Below the pieces are notes generated by a model. That model ran no database searches, was not told the origin of the DNA, and was given only the letters and a program-made list of their open reading frames with translations. A program made the translations under genes and the position numbers. A stretch of 64,000 bases of DNA from an uncultured Paracoccaceae bacterium (GTDB lineage Bacteria; Pseudomonadota; Alphaproteobacteria; Rhodobacterales; Rhodobacteraceae), in NCBI GenBank assembly GCA_947501555.1, contig CANMWG010000003.1:284572-348571 (forward strand), given 5' to 3'. Positions 36,010 through 43,401 of this stretch are shown piece by piece (the first letter of the stretch is position 1; each line of letters starts with the position of its first letter).

Positions 36010-37028
36010 CCAAGCCGCTGATTTTGTCCGCGCCCGCGCCGCGGTCGCTTGATCTGATCTTCATGCCATCCGCGCGCGAGAGCCTACATGCTGGGTATGA
36101 TCTGCGCGAGGTTGAGCCGGATCAGATTGCAGACCTGCCAGCGGAAGTTTTGTGTCAGGTGCGCTACATCATCGGCCAGCCCGCCCTGTCGCTATCCACG
36201 TTGCAACAGATGGAAAATCTGCGGTGCATCTTCAACGTCGAAAGCAACCTGATCAACAACATGCCCTACGATTACCTGTTCGCGAACGGCATCCATGTGG
36301 TGACCACTGGTGCTGTCTTTGCCGAACCCGTCGCCGAAATGGGCATCGCGATGGCATTGTGTCTGGCCCGCGATGTGGTCGCGGCGGATGTCGCTTTTCA
36401 AGAAGGACGCGAGCTGTGGGGCGGAGAAGGCAACCAATCCGCACGGCTACTGTCTGGTTCCAACATCGGGATCATCGGTTTTGGCGATTTGGGCAAAGCG
36501 CTCGCCCGGCTGTTGCAAGGGTTCCGCGCGCAGATTTCGGTCTTTGATCCGTGGCTGCCACCGTCGATGCTACGCGAAGCAGGCGTCGCACCGGCGGCTT
36601 TGGACGATGTTCTGCGTCATAGCGATTCAATCTTTGTTGTGGCCTCGGTCACGGCAGAAAATAGTGGCTTTCTGAATGCAGAGGCTTTCGCAAAGATGCG
36701 CAGGGGCGCGCAGTTTATTCTGCTGAGCCGGGCTGATGTGGTTGATTTTGACGATCTGATCGCAGCGGTCAGATCCGGTCATATCCTTGCCGCAAGCGAT
36801 GTGTTTCCGCAGGAGCCTGTGCCGGAAGGCCATGAGGTACGTGGGCTTGAAAACTTCCTGCGATCAGCACATCGCGCGGGCGCACTAGACAGTGCATTCA
36901 AAGCAATGGGTGACATGGTGTTGGAAGATCTGCAGCTTCTTGACCAAGGCCTCCCCCCTATGCGATGCAAACGCGCCGAGCGCGAAACAGTCTCTCGGAT
37001 GCGTTCAAGACCAAGCGAGATAAACTAA
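36006..37028 (+). CDS. D-isomer specific 2-hydroxyacid dehydrogenase
   Basis: A 340-residue NAD(P)-dependent dehydrogenase. The Rossmann motif is SGSNIGIIGFGDLGKALARL (about residue 152), the catalytic Arg region ILLSRADVVDFDDLIAAVRS (about 240) and the Glu/His region VFPQEPVPEGHEVRGLENF, with SAHRAGALDSAFKAM. The usual NxARG is replaced by LLSRADV, which departs from the strict D-hydroxyacid dehydrogenase pattern but keeps the Arg. It probably oxidises or reduces a sugar-acid intermediate in the pathway. Confidence 0.88.
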   Translation: MTKPLILSAPAPRSLDLIFMPSARESLHAGYDLREVEPDQIADLPAEVLCQVRYIIGQPALSLSTLQQMENLRCIFNVESNLINNMPYDYLFANGIHVVTTGAVFAEPVAEMGIAMALCLARDVVAADVAFQEGRELWGGEGNQSARLLSGSNIGIIGFGDLGKALARLLQGFRAQISVFDPWLPPSMLREAGVAPAALDDVLRHSDSIFVVASVTAENSGFLNAEAFAKMRRGAQFILLSRADVVDFDDLIAAVRSGHILAASDVFPQEPVPEGHEVRGLENFLRSAHRAGALDSAFKAMGDMVLEDLQLLDQGLPPMRCKRAERETVSRMRSRPSEIN

Positions 37029-37294
37029 CACAAGCGACTTGTTACTGTGCCTGCACCGGTCGACCTGTTCACAAAACATAAAACACTAGGCCATCACAGC
37101 CAAATGCACAGCTTTGGCATGCGCGATCTGACACCCTTTCAAACGCGACTGTCAGCACTTGTGCATGTTGCGGCATCCAAAGCATTGTGCACTGTGCAGC
37201 CGCTCTCAGCCTCGCAGCATCGTTCGGGATCCGGTCGAGGCTGTGTAAGAACATCATTTTTTGATAGACATGATGCCATATATTGGAGGTTTAG
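37029..37294. other. Intergenic DNA left of the transposase relic
   Basis: No gene recognised. A GGAGGT-like ribosome site precedes the relic start at 37295. The stretch probably belongs to the same decayed insertion, but no inverted-repeat ends could be identified. Confidence 0.4.
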
Positions 37295-37546
37295 ATGTCC
37301 GGCTTTATCGAGGGTGCAGATCGCAATCCGGGCAGCATGGTTCCGGCGAACACGGGTCGTCCAGGGTATCATCCCAGCGCTTTGCTGCAGCGCTTCATTT
37401 ATAGCTATCTGAAACGGGTAGCATCCAGCCGTCGTCTGGAACGGGAGACCCACCGGAACGTTGAGGTAATGTGGTTGATGGGCTGATTGGCTCCAGATGG
37501 CAAAACATTCGAAGCTGGCACGCCAAGAAAACCCATCCTTCGGTGA
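37295..37546 (+). pseudogene. IS1182-type transposase relic
   Basis: The N-terminal frame (MSGFIEGADRNPGSM) resembles IS1182-type transposases, as does TGRPGYHPSALLQRFIYSYL followed by SSRRLERETHRNVEVMWLMG. Compared with the family, the roughly 45 residues between FIEGxDR and GRPGYHP are absent, so there is an internal deletion. A stop TGA at 37484 stands where an Arg codon (CGA) is expected, and the frame then continues LAPDGKTFE before the next stop at 37544. The rest of the transposase is missing. This is a dead copy. Confidence 0.8.
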
Positions 37547-37971
37547 CGTATCACGAGACCCATGATCAAGCGTCCATCCAAATGGAAATGATCGTACAGC
37601 AAACCACTTTAACTATCCTCTATCGTTTTTTGATTTCGATCGAAATGCGTTCTTTTAACTCAGACGTCATAGTGAACTCGCAATTACTATCGGCGTCATA
37701 AGGACGGTGCCTCAAAGTTTGCGCGGTGCAACTGGCACATGGATCCAATCCAGCCATGATGACTTGGGCCGTTTCAGTCCCACAGCCCGGAACGAGGATC
37801 ATGCTCAACCCAGTCGGTTCACCGATGGCTTTTGCGACCAACACATCTGGGTAGGTGGCCGACTCAATGAATGGCGTTCTTTGTTCATCAGCACGTGGGG
37901 GCTATCCGCTAGCATAAACACGATCCTGCACTTGAAGTCGTGAACCAAGCGCCCGAGCCACTTTGACACTC
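37547..37971. other. Non-coding stretch between transposase relic and selU control region
   Basis: No gene I can support. A 74-codon minus-strand frame (37620-37844) contains MILVPGCGTETAQVIMAGLD and DPCASCTAQTL; it may be a fragment of some gene but I do not recognise it. The rest is likely degraded DNA brought by, or left after, an insertion. Confidence 0.35.
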
Positions 37972-38013
37972 TGTACATACGCGTTCTGTACGCATTCTGT
38001 ACAGCTTGTGTAT
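37972..38013 (+). promoter_or_regulatory. Phased TGTAC array, copy B (upstream of selU)
   Basis: TGTAC occurs at 37972, 37987 and 37998, and TGTAT at 38009, giving spacings of 15, 11 and 11 bp, the same as copy A at 22143-22184. It begins 70 bp before the selU ATG. The six-base spacers match partly (GCATTC in both, AGCTTG/AGCCTC). Confidence 0.7.
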
Positions 38014-38041
38014 CGCCGCTGCCCCCGGTATTCCGCCTTCT

Positions 38042-39094
38042 ATGCCTGTCACATTTTCCAGCCTTGATGCGATCCTCGCCCATGGGTTTGACACGGTGAT
38101 CGACGTGCGCTCGCCCGCTGAATTTGCCGAAGATCACGTCCCCGGCGCGATCAATCTGCCCGCCCTTGATAACGATCAGCGCGCGGAAGTTGGCACAATT
38201 TATAAACAAATCAGTGCCTTCGACGCCCGCAAGGTCGGCGCGGGTATGGTCGTGCGCAATGTGGCCGATCACGTGGACGGCCCCTTGGCGGAAAAGGACG
38301 GCGCGTGGCGCCCGCTGGTCTATTGTTGGCGTGGCGGGCAGCGCTCTGGCGTGTTTCGCACGATCCTGTCCGAGATCGGTTGGCGTGCCGAAACCATCAG
38401 CGGCGGCTACCAAACCTACCGTCGCCTTGTACACAAAACACTATATGATGTGGCTCTTCCGCACAGACTGGTCCTACTTGATGGCTATACAGGCACCGCC
38501 AAAACCGCGCTTTTGCCCCGGTTAAAATCACGCGGTATCCAGGTTTTGGACCTCGAAGATTTGGCCTGCCACCGCGGTTCATTACTGGGTGAAATGCCCG
38601 GCGGGCAACCTTCGCAGAAGGGATTTGAGACCACCCTCGCCACTGCCCTGCACGGGCTCGATCCGAACCAGGTTGTCGTGGTTGAGGCGGAAAGCAGCAA
38701 GATCGGCAGGGTCATTTTGCCGCCCGCTTTGTGGTCCAAAATGATGACCGCCCCGCGCATCATTCTGGACGCCCCCCTGGCCGCCCGCGCCGCCTATTTG
38801 GCGCAGACCTACCGCGATGTTATCGTTGACCCTGGGCTGGTTGCAAGGCGCCTGAACCCTTTGCGCCGGGTGCGCGGCCACGGGATTGTGGATCACTGGA
38901 TTTCCCTTTCAAAACAAGGGGATTTGGTCGCACTGTCACAGGCCTTGGTGCAAGATCACTACGACCCTGCCTACAACAAATCCCGCCAACGTGCCGACCG
39001 CGATGTGATTGCACAGGTCGTCGTGGAAAATTTGGACCAGGCTGGCCAAAACCGCGCCGCGGATGCCATAGTCGCCGCGTTGTCTGCCCTATGA
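38042..39094 (+). CDS. selU: tRNA 2-selenouridine synthase SelU (MnmH)
   Basis: A 350-residue enzyme that replaces the 2-thio group of wobble uridine in certain tRNAs with selenium from selenophosphate. It has an N-terminal rhodanese domain (TVIDVRSPAEFAEDHVPGA, catalytic Cys95 in VYCWRGGQRSGVF) and a C-terminal P-loop domain (LLDGYTGTAKTALL, residues 146-159; Ala replaces the usual Gly before Lys). ATG 38042 is chosen; a TTG at 38006 is also open. The stop overlaps the next gene as ATGA. Selenophosphate would come from selD, encoded convergently nearby. Confidence 0.93.
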   Translation: MPVTFSSLDAILAHGFDTVIDVRSPAEFAEDHVPGAINLPALDNDQRAEVGTIYKQISAFDARKVGAGMVVRNVADHVDGPLAEKDGAWRPLVYCWRGGQRSGVFRTILSEIGWRAETISGGYQTYRRLVHKTLYDVALPHRLVLLDGYTGTAKTALLPRLKSRGIQVLDLEDLACHRGSLLGEMPGGQPSQKGFETTLATALHGLDPNQVVVVEAESSKIGRVILPPALWSKMMTAPRIILDAPLAARAAYLAQTYRDVIVDPGLVARRLNPLRRVRGHGIVDHWISLSKQGDLVALSQALVQDHYDPAYNKSRQRADRDVIAQVVVENLDQAGQNRAADAIVAALSAL

Positions 39095-39708
39095 AGCTGC
39101 GCCTACACACTCAGGCGCAAAACTCAGCCGGTGAACGGGTCCGGATTGCGTTGAACCTTAAGCAGTTGGGTTATGAATATATACCAATTCCCGCATTGGA
39201 CACGCCAGAATACCGCGACATCAATCCGCAGGGGCTGATGCCATCGCTGGAGGTTGACGGGGCCGTTTTGACGCAATCCTTGGCGATTATGGCCTATCTT
39301 GAAGAGACGGTCCCGACGCCCACGATTTTGCCCATTGACCCCGTCTCCCGCGCCCAAGCGAACGCCTTTGCCCTTGCGATTTGCGCGGAATTGCATGCGC
39401 TGACGGTCAAGCGCGTGCGCAAGCGTCTTCCACAATCAGAGACCCAAGCTTGGTATGAACATTGGACGCAAGATACCTTTGCCGCGTTAGAGAACACCTT
39501 GCAGCAAAGCACCGCCAAGTCCTTGTTTTGCCTTGCGGATTACCCGACTGTGGCCGATATTGCGCTTGTCCCACAGATGGAGAATGCCCGTCGGTTTGGC
39601 TGTGATCTGACCGCCTATCCAACCTTGCGCGCGATTGATGCGCGGTGTCAGGCGCTCGCCCCATTTGCCGCAGCGCGACCGGAGCGCCAGGCCGATTACA
39701 AACCTTAG
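39091..39708 (+). CDS. maiA: Glutathione S-transferase family, maleylacetoacetate isomerase-like
   Basis: A 205-residue GST with an N-terminal thioredoxin-like domain (NSAGERVRIALNLKQLGYEY; NPQGLMPSLEVDGAVLTQSL) and a helical C-terminal domain (LADYPTVADIALVPQMENAR). The zeta-class signature SSCxWRVRIAL is only partly kept: SAGERVRIAL lacks the usual Ser-Cys. That makes maleylacetoacetate isomerase activity less certain; it may be a relative with another substrate. It overlaps selU (ATGA), which is unexpected for tyrosine breakdown, and it ends with a 4-bp overlap with selD on the other strand. Confidence 0.78.
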   Translation: MKLRLHTQAQNSAGERVRIALNLKQLGYEYIPIPALDTPEYRDINPQGLMPSLEVDGAVLTQSLAIMAYLEETVPTPTILPIDPVSRAQANAFALAICAELHALTVKRVRKRLPQSETQAWYEHWTQDTFAALENTLQQSTAKSLFCLADYPTVADIALVPQMENARRFGCDLTAYPTLRAIDARCQALAPFAAARPERQADYKP

Positions 39709-41801
39709 CGTGTCTTGATGTCCGAGCCTGTGACGATCTCGCCAATCATCGCCGCGTCGTACCCAGCCTTTTGCAGCTCGCCTAACAACGCCTCGGCCCC
39801 TTTGGCGGGGACAGCCGCAAGTAATCCGCCTGCGGTTTGCGGGTCATAGAGCAGGTCAAACGCTGGTCCGCTGATTGGTCCAGCGCCGCTGCGGTTGTCC
39901 TCAAAAAGTGAGGACCGGATGCCCCTATCGGATAAGGCGCGCGCGCCTTGCATCACAGGAATTGCTGTAAGATCAAGTGCTGCACCCGTGCCAGAGGCAT
40001 CGCATATCCCCCGCAAATGACCGGCAAGCCCAAAGCCTGTGATATCTGTCATTGCATTGGCTTTGCTTAGAATTTCGGCGGCCTTTGCCTGGGCTTGCCC
40101 CATCTGTTCAAAGCAGGCGATCACGTCGGCGCCGGGCGCTTGCCCCGCCATCTCGGCCGCCATGATCGTGCCGCTGCCGATAGGTTTGGTCAGAATCAAG
40201 ACGTCGCCCGGCATCGCCCCGCCAAGACCGATTGGTGTCTTGCTTAACCCGGTCACCGTGAACCCGATGGTCAGCTCTTCCCCCAATGATGTGTGCCCGC
40301 CGACGATTTTGGCTCCGGCTTCGGCCATGACCTGATTTGCCGTATCCATGATCTCACTCAGGGTCCGTTCTTGCAGCTCAGAGGACATGCGCGGCAGGAT
40401 AATGCTGGCCGTCGCTGCCTGCGGCTTGGCTCCCATGGCCCAGATATCGCCCAGCGCGTGGACCGCACTGATCCGGGTCATCACCACCGGGTCAAATGTG
40501 AAGGCGCGCAGATGGTCTGTGCTAATCACTTGGCCGGGTTGGACCAGACCCGCATCATCGCCAAAGGTGTCTGACAGAACGGATTGCAGCGCCTTCCGTC
40601 CGGCCTTAGCCCCGCAACCGCCGCACATGGGCTTGTCCCCGAGCGCCTCTTTCACGCCCAGCGCGACAGTCCGCGGCAGCTTGGGGGACTCCATCATGGG
40701 CAGTTCATTGAACTGCGTCATGAACTTTCGGTCGATATGGTCTTTTAGTTTCCACAAAAGCGGCCCGGCCCGCGCGGTACCGAATTTCTCGGCCAACGCA
40801 GATTTTTCACCCAGTGAAATCAGCTTGAGGTAATCCTTTTGTGGCTTATAGGCCTGCAGCGTACCGCCGGACAGTTTGGCCCGTAAATTGTCATAGAGCA
40901 CCGGCGCTTCCCGCACCGCATAGACCCCTGCTTTGGGCCGTGGATCATGGCTGAGATGCGCGCAATCGCCGACGGCAAAGACGTTTGGGTCACTGGATGT
41001 AAGACTGGCATCTACGGTGATGAACCCCTCATGCAGGTCCAGCCCGGTCTCGCTGATCCAGTCGTGCGGCTTTGCCCCCGCTGCCCCCGTCGTGAAATCG
41101 CTGCGGATCGTGCGGCCATCTTTCAGCACCACGCCTTCCGCGAAAATCTCGGACACTTCAGCATCTTCGATGATTTCCACGTTTTCAGCCGCCAGCGCCG
41201 CCAGCATCTTTTGCCGTGCCTTATAGCCCAGCGCCGTCAGGACCGATGATCGGTCAAGCAGCCTGACAACGGGGTTTTGACCACGTAATGCGTGGGACAT
41301 GGCCATGGCAAGCTCGGCCCCCGCAACCCCGCCCCCGATGATAGCGATTTGCGGGTTTTTTGCCGTTGCTCGGAAAGCATCCCAACGCGAGGCGAAGGTT
41401 CCCAAGGGCTTGGCCGGTATCGCATGGGCGGTGAACCCCGGAAGGTCCGGCATGGTTGACGTGATCCCCACATCAACCGCCGCCACATCGTAGGCAATAG
41501 GTGGTCTGTCCGCTACTGCGATGGTCCGTACTGCTTTGTCGATGCCCGTCGCATAGCCGTTGATCAGCCGCGCCCCGGCGAACCGCGCCAATTTGACCAG
41601 ATCGATATCAAGCTCGCCCCGCGTATAATGTCCGGCCACAAACCCCGGCAACATGCCCGAATAAGGTGCCGTTGGGCCCGGGTTGATCACTGTAAGCCGC
41701 ACCCCTGGCAATGGGTTCATCCCCCATTGCCGCAGCACCAAAGCATGCGTGTGACCGCCGCCGATGAGGACAAGATCGCGCGTGAAAGGCAATGTGTTCA
41801 T
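39705..41801 (-). CDS. selD: Selenide, water dikinase SelD fused to an N-terminal FAD/NAD(P) oxidoreductase
   Basis: A 698-residue fusion. Residues 1-380 are a pyridine-nucleotide oxidoreductase (LVLIGGGHTHALVLRQWGMN; second dinucleotide site IAIIGGGVAGAELAMAMSHA about 152; VFAVGDCAHLSHDPRPK about 274). Residues 390-698 are SelD, with the Cys of MCGGCGAK (C393/C396), RISAVHALGDIWAMGAKPQA and VGGHTSLGEELTIGFTVTG. SelD makes selenophosphate from selenide and ATP. The fused flavoprotein may deliver reduced selenium (inference). Cysteine, not selenocysteine, is encoded. It is convergent with selU-maiA; no selA or selB is in this window. Confidence 0.94.
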   Translation of the reverse strand: MNTLPFTRDLVLIGGGHTHALVLRQWGMNPLPGVRLTVINPGPTAPYSGMLPGFVAGHYTRGELDIDLVKLARFAGARLINGYATGIDKAVRTIAVADRPPIAYDVAAVDVGITSTMPDLPGFTAHAIPAKPLGTFASRWDAFRATAKNPQIAIIGGGVAGAELAMAMSHALRGQNPVVRLLDRSSVLTALGYKARQKMLAALAAENVEIIEDAEVSEIFAEGVVLKDGRTIRSDFTTGAAGAKPHDWISETGLDLHEGFITVDASLTSSDPNVFAVGDCAHLSHDPRPKAGVYAVREAPVLYDNLRAKLSGGTLQAYKPQKDYLKLISLGEKSALAEKFGTARAGPLLWKLKDHIDRKFMTQFNELPMMESPKLPRTVALGVKEALGDKPMCGGCGAKAGRKALQSVLSDTFGDDAGLVQPGQVISTDHLRAFTFDPVVMTRISAVHALGDIWAMGAKPQAATASIILPRMSSELQERTLSEIMDTANQVMAEAGAKIVGGHTSLGEELTIGFTVTGLSKTPIGLGGAMPGDVLILTKPIGSGTIMAAEMAGQAPGADVIACFEQMGQAQAKAAEILSKANAMTDITGFGLAGHLRGICDASGTGAALDLTAIPVMQGARALSDRGIRSSLFEDNRSGAGPISGPAFDLLYDPQTAGGLLAAVPAKGAEALLGELQKAGYDAAMIGEIVTGSDIKTR

Positions 41802-41825
41802 TCCTGATGTGTACCTGCCCTTATG

Positions 41826-42383
41826 TCACGGTGAAAGCCATTGCCCTTGCCAATGACGCGCACGTGAAAACTGTGACCGTCGGTGCTGAGCCCCGAGGTG
41901 GACAACATCGATCTGCGACACAGTGCATTCCAGCACGGCGAATGTGTTGGGATCGGGGTCTTTGACGTAGTCCAAGGCATGTTTGATGACGCTCCCCGGT
42001 GCAGGTGTGACCCCATAGGATTGCTGCGCATGGTTGGGGATTTTATCCCATAGGGCGCGTGTTTCAGCGCCAGTGATGATCTGAACATCGGCCTGCAATC
42101 GAATTTGCAAATCTTGTGCGGAGTCCCAGATGTGAAGTGCCGCGCACGGAGTTGCTTGCAGGCTTTTGATTTTGTCTGAATTGATGTCCGTGTGAACGCA
42201 GACCAACCCGCTGTCTGGATCGGCCGCGCGCAACACCACGGTCCGCGCCTCAGGCCAGCCATTCGGGGAGACAGTCGCAAAGGTCGGACGCCGTGCGGGG
42301 TGCTGCGCATCTGTTACCCCGTGGCCCAGCGTATCCCAGACCCTTTGCAGCAACCCTTGATGGGTTTCGAACCAGTCAGTCAT
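41826..42383 (-). CDS. FMN-binding pyridoxamine 5'-phosphate oxidase-like protein
   Basis: A 185-residue split-barrel flavoprotein (RRPTFATVSPNGWPEARTVV, VCVHTDINSDKIKSLQATPC, LHIWDSAQDLQIRLQADVQI). The first conserved region (PEARTVVLRAAD) and the SDKIKSL motif follow the PNPOx/alkanal-type family, and the C-terminus lacks the full PdxH signature for pyridoxal release. It is the last gene of the AttH/ABC operon, overlapping its upstream gene by 8 bp, so it may act in the same pathway. Confidence 0.8.
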   Translation of the reverse strand: MTDWFETHQGLLQRVWDTLGHGVTDAQHPARRPTFATVSPNGWPEARTVVLRAADPDSGLVCVHTDINSDKIKSLQATPCAALHIWDSAQDLQIRLQADVQIITGAETRALWDKIPNHAQQSYGVTPAPGSVIKHALDYVKDPDPNTFAVLECTVSQIDVVHLGAQHRRSQFSRARHWQGQWLSP

Positions 42384-43401
42384 AACCTGTCATCTCTAAA
42401 TACCCGACCCCACTGTGGCTGCCCCGGACGGTCACGGGCCCTTCCCAATAAGGTACAGATGTTGTCATCCACGCATTTTCGTTGATCGCGGCAACGGTGA
42501 CATCAACGCCTTGGACCGGTAGTTCGACCTGCCATTTGATCGGCACATCCTCTGCGTTCTGCGCCAGAGGTGTCGCGGTCAAAAAACCGTCGCTATAGGC
42601 GGTTGTGGTTCCGTCCGCTGCGATCCATGTGGCTGAGGTGAAGTTGCCCCCATCAGTCTGCTGCAGCCGAAACCCCATCAGCTTGTTGCCGTCATCAAAT
42701 GACAGCGAAAACCAGTCCCAACCAGTCTGGTTGTCTGCCAAGGGTTGCGATGACCATTCCCGGTCGAGCCACGCATTCCCAGTCACTGCAATGGCCCCTT
42801 CGGGCAATTGCAGGGTTCCCGCGATGTCGAAGAAAGGTTGCGAATAATAGTAGGAGGCTCGCCCTGATGCGGATTTGACCGAATAACCCGCGTCCCCGTG
42901 GAAGATCAGCGGCCCTTGTGCGGTCAGAGCCATGTCATAGGCGAAATTGGCACCGCTCGCGGTCATGTCCAATGTGGTCCAGTCGCCTGCAAGGCTCCAG
43001 TCATCAATCCAGGCCTCAAAGGGCGCGGCCACCACATCCGCCTGCCCGATCCCGTCCCGCGCGAACCGTTCGCTGACGTAGTGTTCATCTGGTGTTGTGA
43101 CCGCTGCATGGCCCATCCAGATTTGGGGCGATGACCAGTCTTCGCTCGTTGTGGGCGCAAGTGCTGAGCGGAACAATGTCCATTGCAGCCCATAAGGAAC
43201 ACCATTGGCGTCTTGCAGGTTTGCGGTCAGGTACCACCACTCAATCCGGTAATCGAAGTGCGAACCGTGGTCGGCTGGAAAGGCGAAGACCGGGTCGGGT
43301 TGTGGCACAGCAAAGCCCTCCGCATCCGCCCCAAGCCCGGCAAACCCTTGGGCGTCAGCTGTGACGGGCAAGAGGCAAAAGAGGCATCCTTTAACGTTCA
43401 T
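42376..43401 (-). CDS. AttH/CrtC-like lipocalin-type protein, exported
   Basis: A 341-residue protein starting at ATG 43401 with a short hydrophobic N-terminus (MNVKGCLFCLLPVTADAQG). The body has conserved AttH/CrtC features (RIEWWYLTANLQDANGVPYG, then TGWDWFSLSFDDGNKLMGFR), known from the Agrobacterium AttH and carotenoid hydratase family, which have a lipocalin-like beta fold. The start overlaps the upstream permease stop by 11 bp and its end overlaps the FMN protein by 8 bp, so all four are one operon. Likely binds or modifies a hydrophobic compound handled by the ABC pair. Confidence 0.88.
   Translation of the reverse strand: MNVKGCLFCLLPVTADAQGFAGLGADAEGFAVPQPDPVFAFPADHGSHFDYRIEWWYLTANLQDANGVPYGLQWTLFRSALAPTTSEDWSSPQIWMGHAAVTTPDEHYVSERFARDGIGQADVVAAPFEAWIDDWSLAGDWTTLDMTASGANFAYDMALTAQGPLIFHGDAGYSVKSASGRASYYYSQPFFDIAGTLQLPEGAIAVTGNAWLDREWSSQPLADNQTGWDWFSLSFDDGNKLMGFRLQQTDGGNFTSATWIAADGTTTAYSDGFLTATPLAQNAEDVPIKWQVELPVQGVDVTVAAINENAWMTTSVPYWEGPVTVRGSHSGVGYLEMTGYD

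Noticed and set aside
37981..38003. LexA box (GTTC-N7-GTTC) in the selU promoter
   Set aside because: GTTC-N7-ATTC appears by virtue of the TGTAC repeats but has a mismatch; the phased TGTAC pattern explains the site better, and selU is not an SOS gene.
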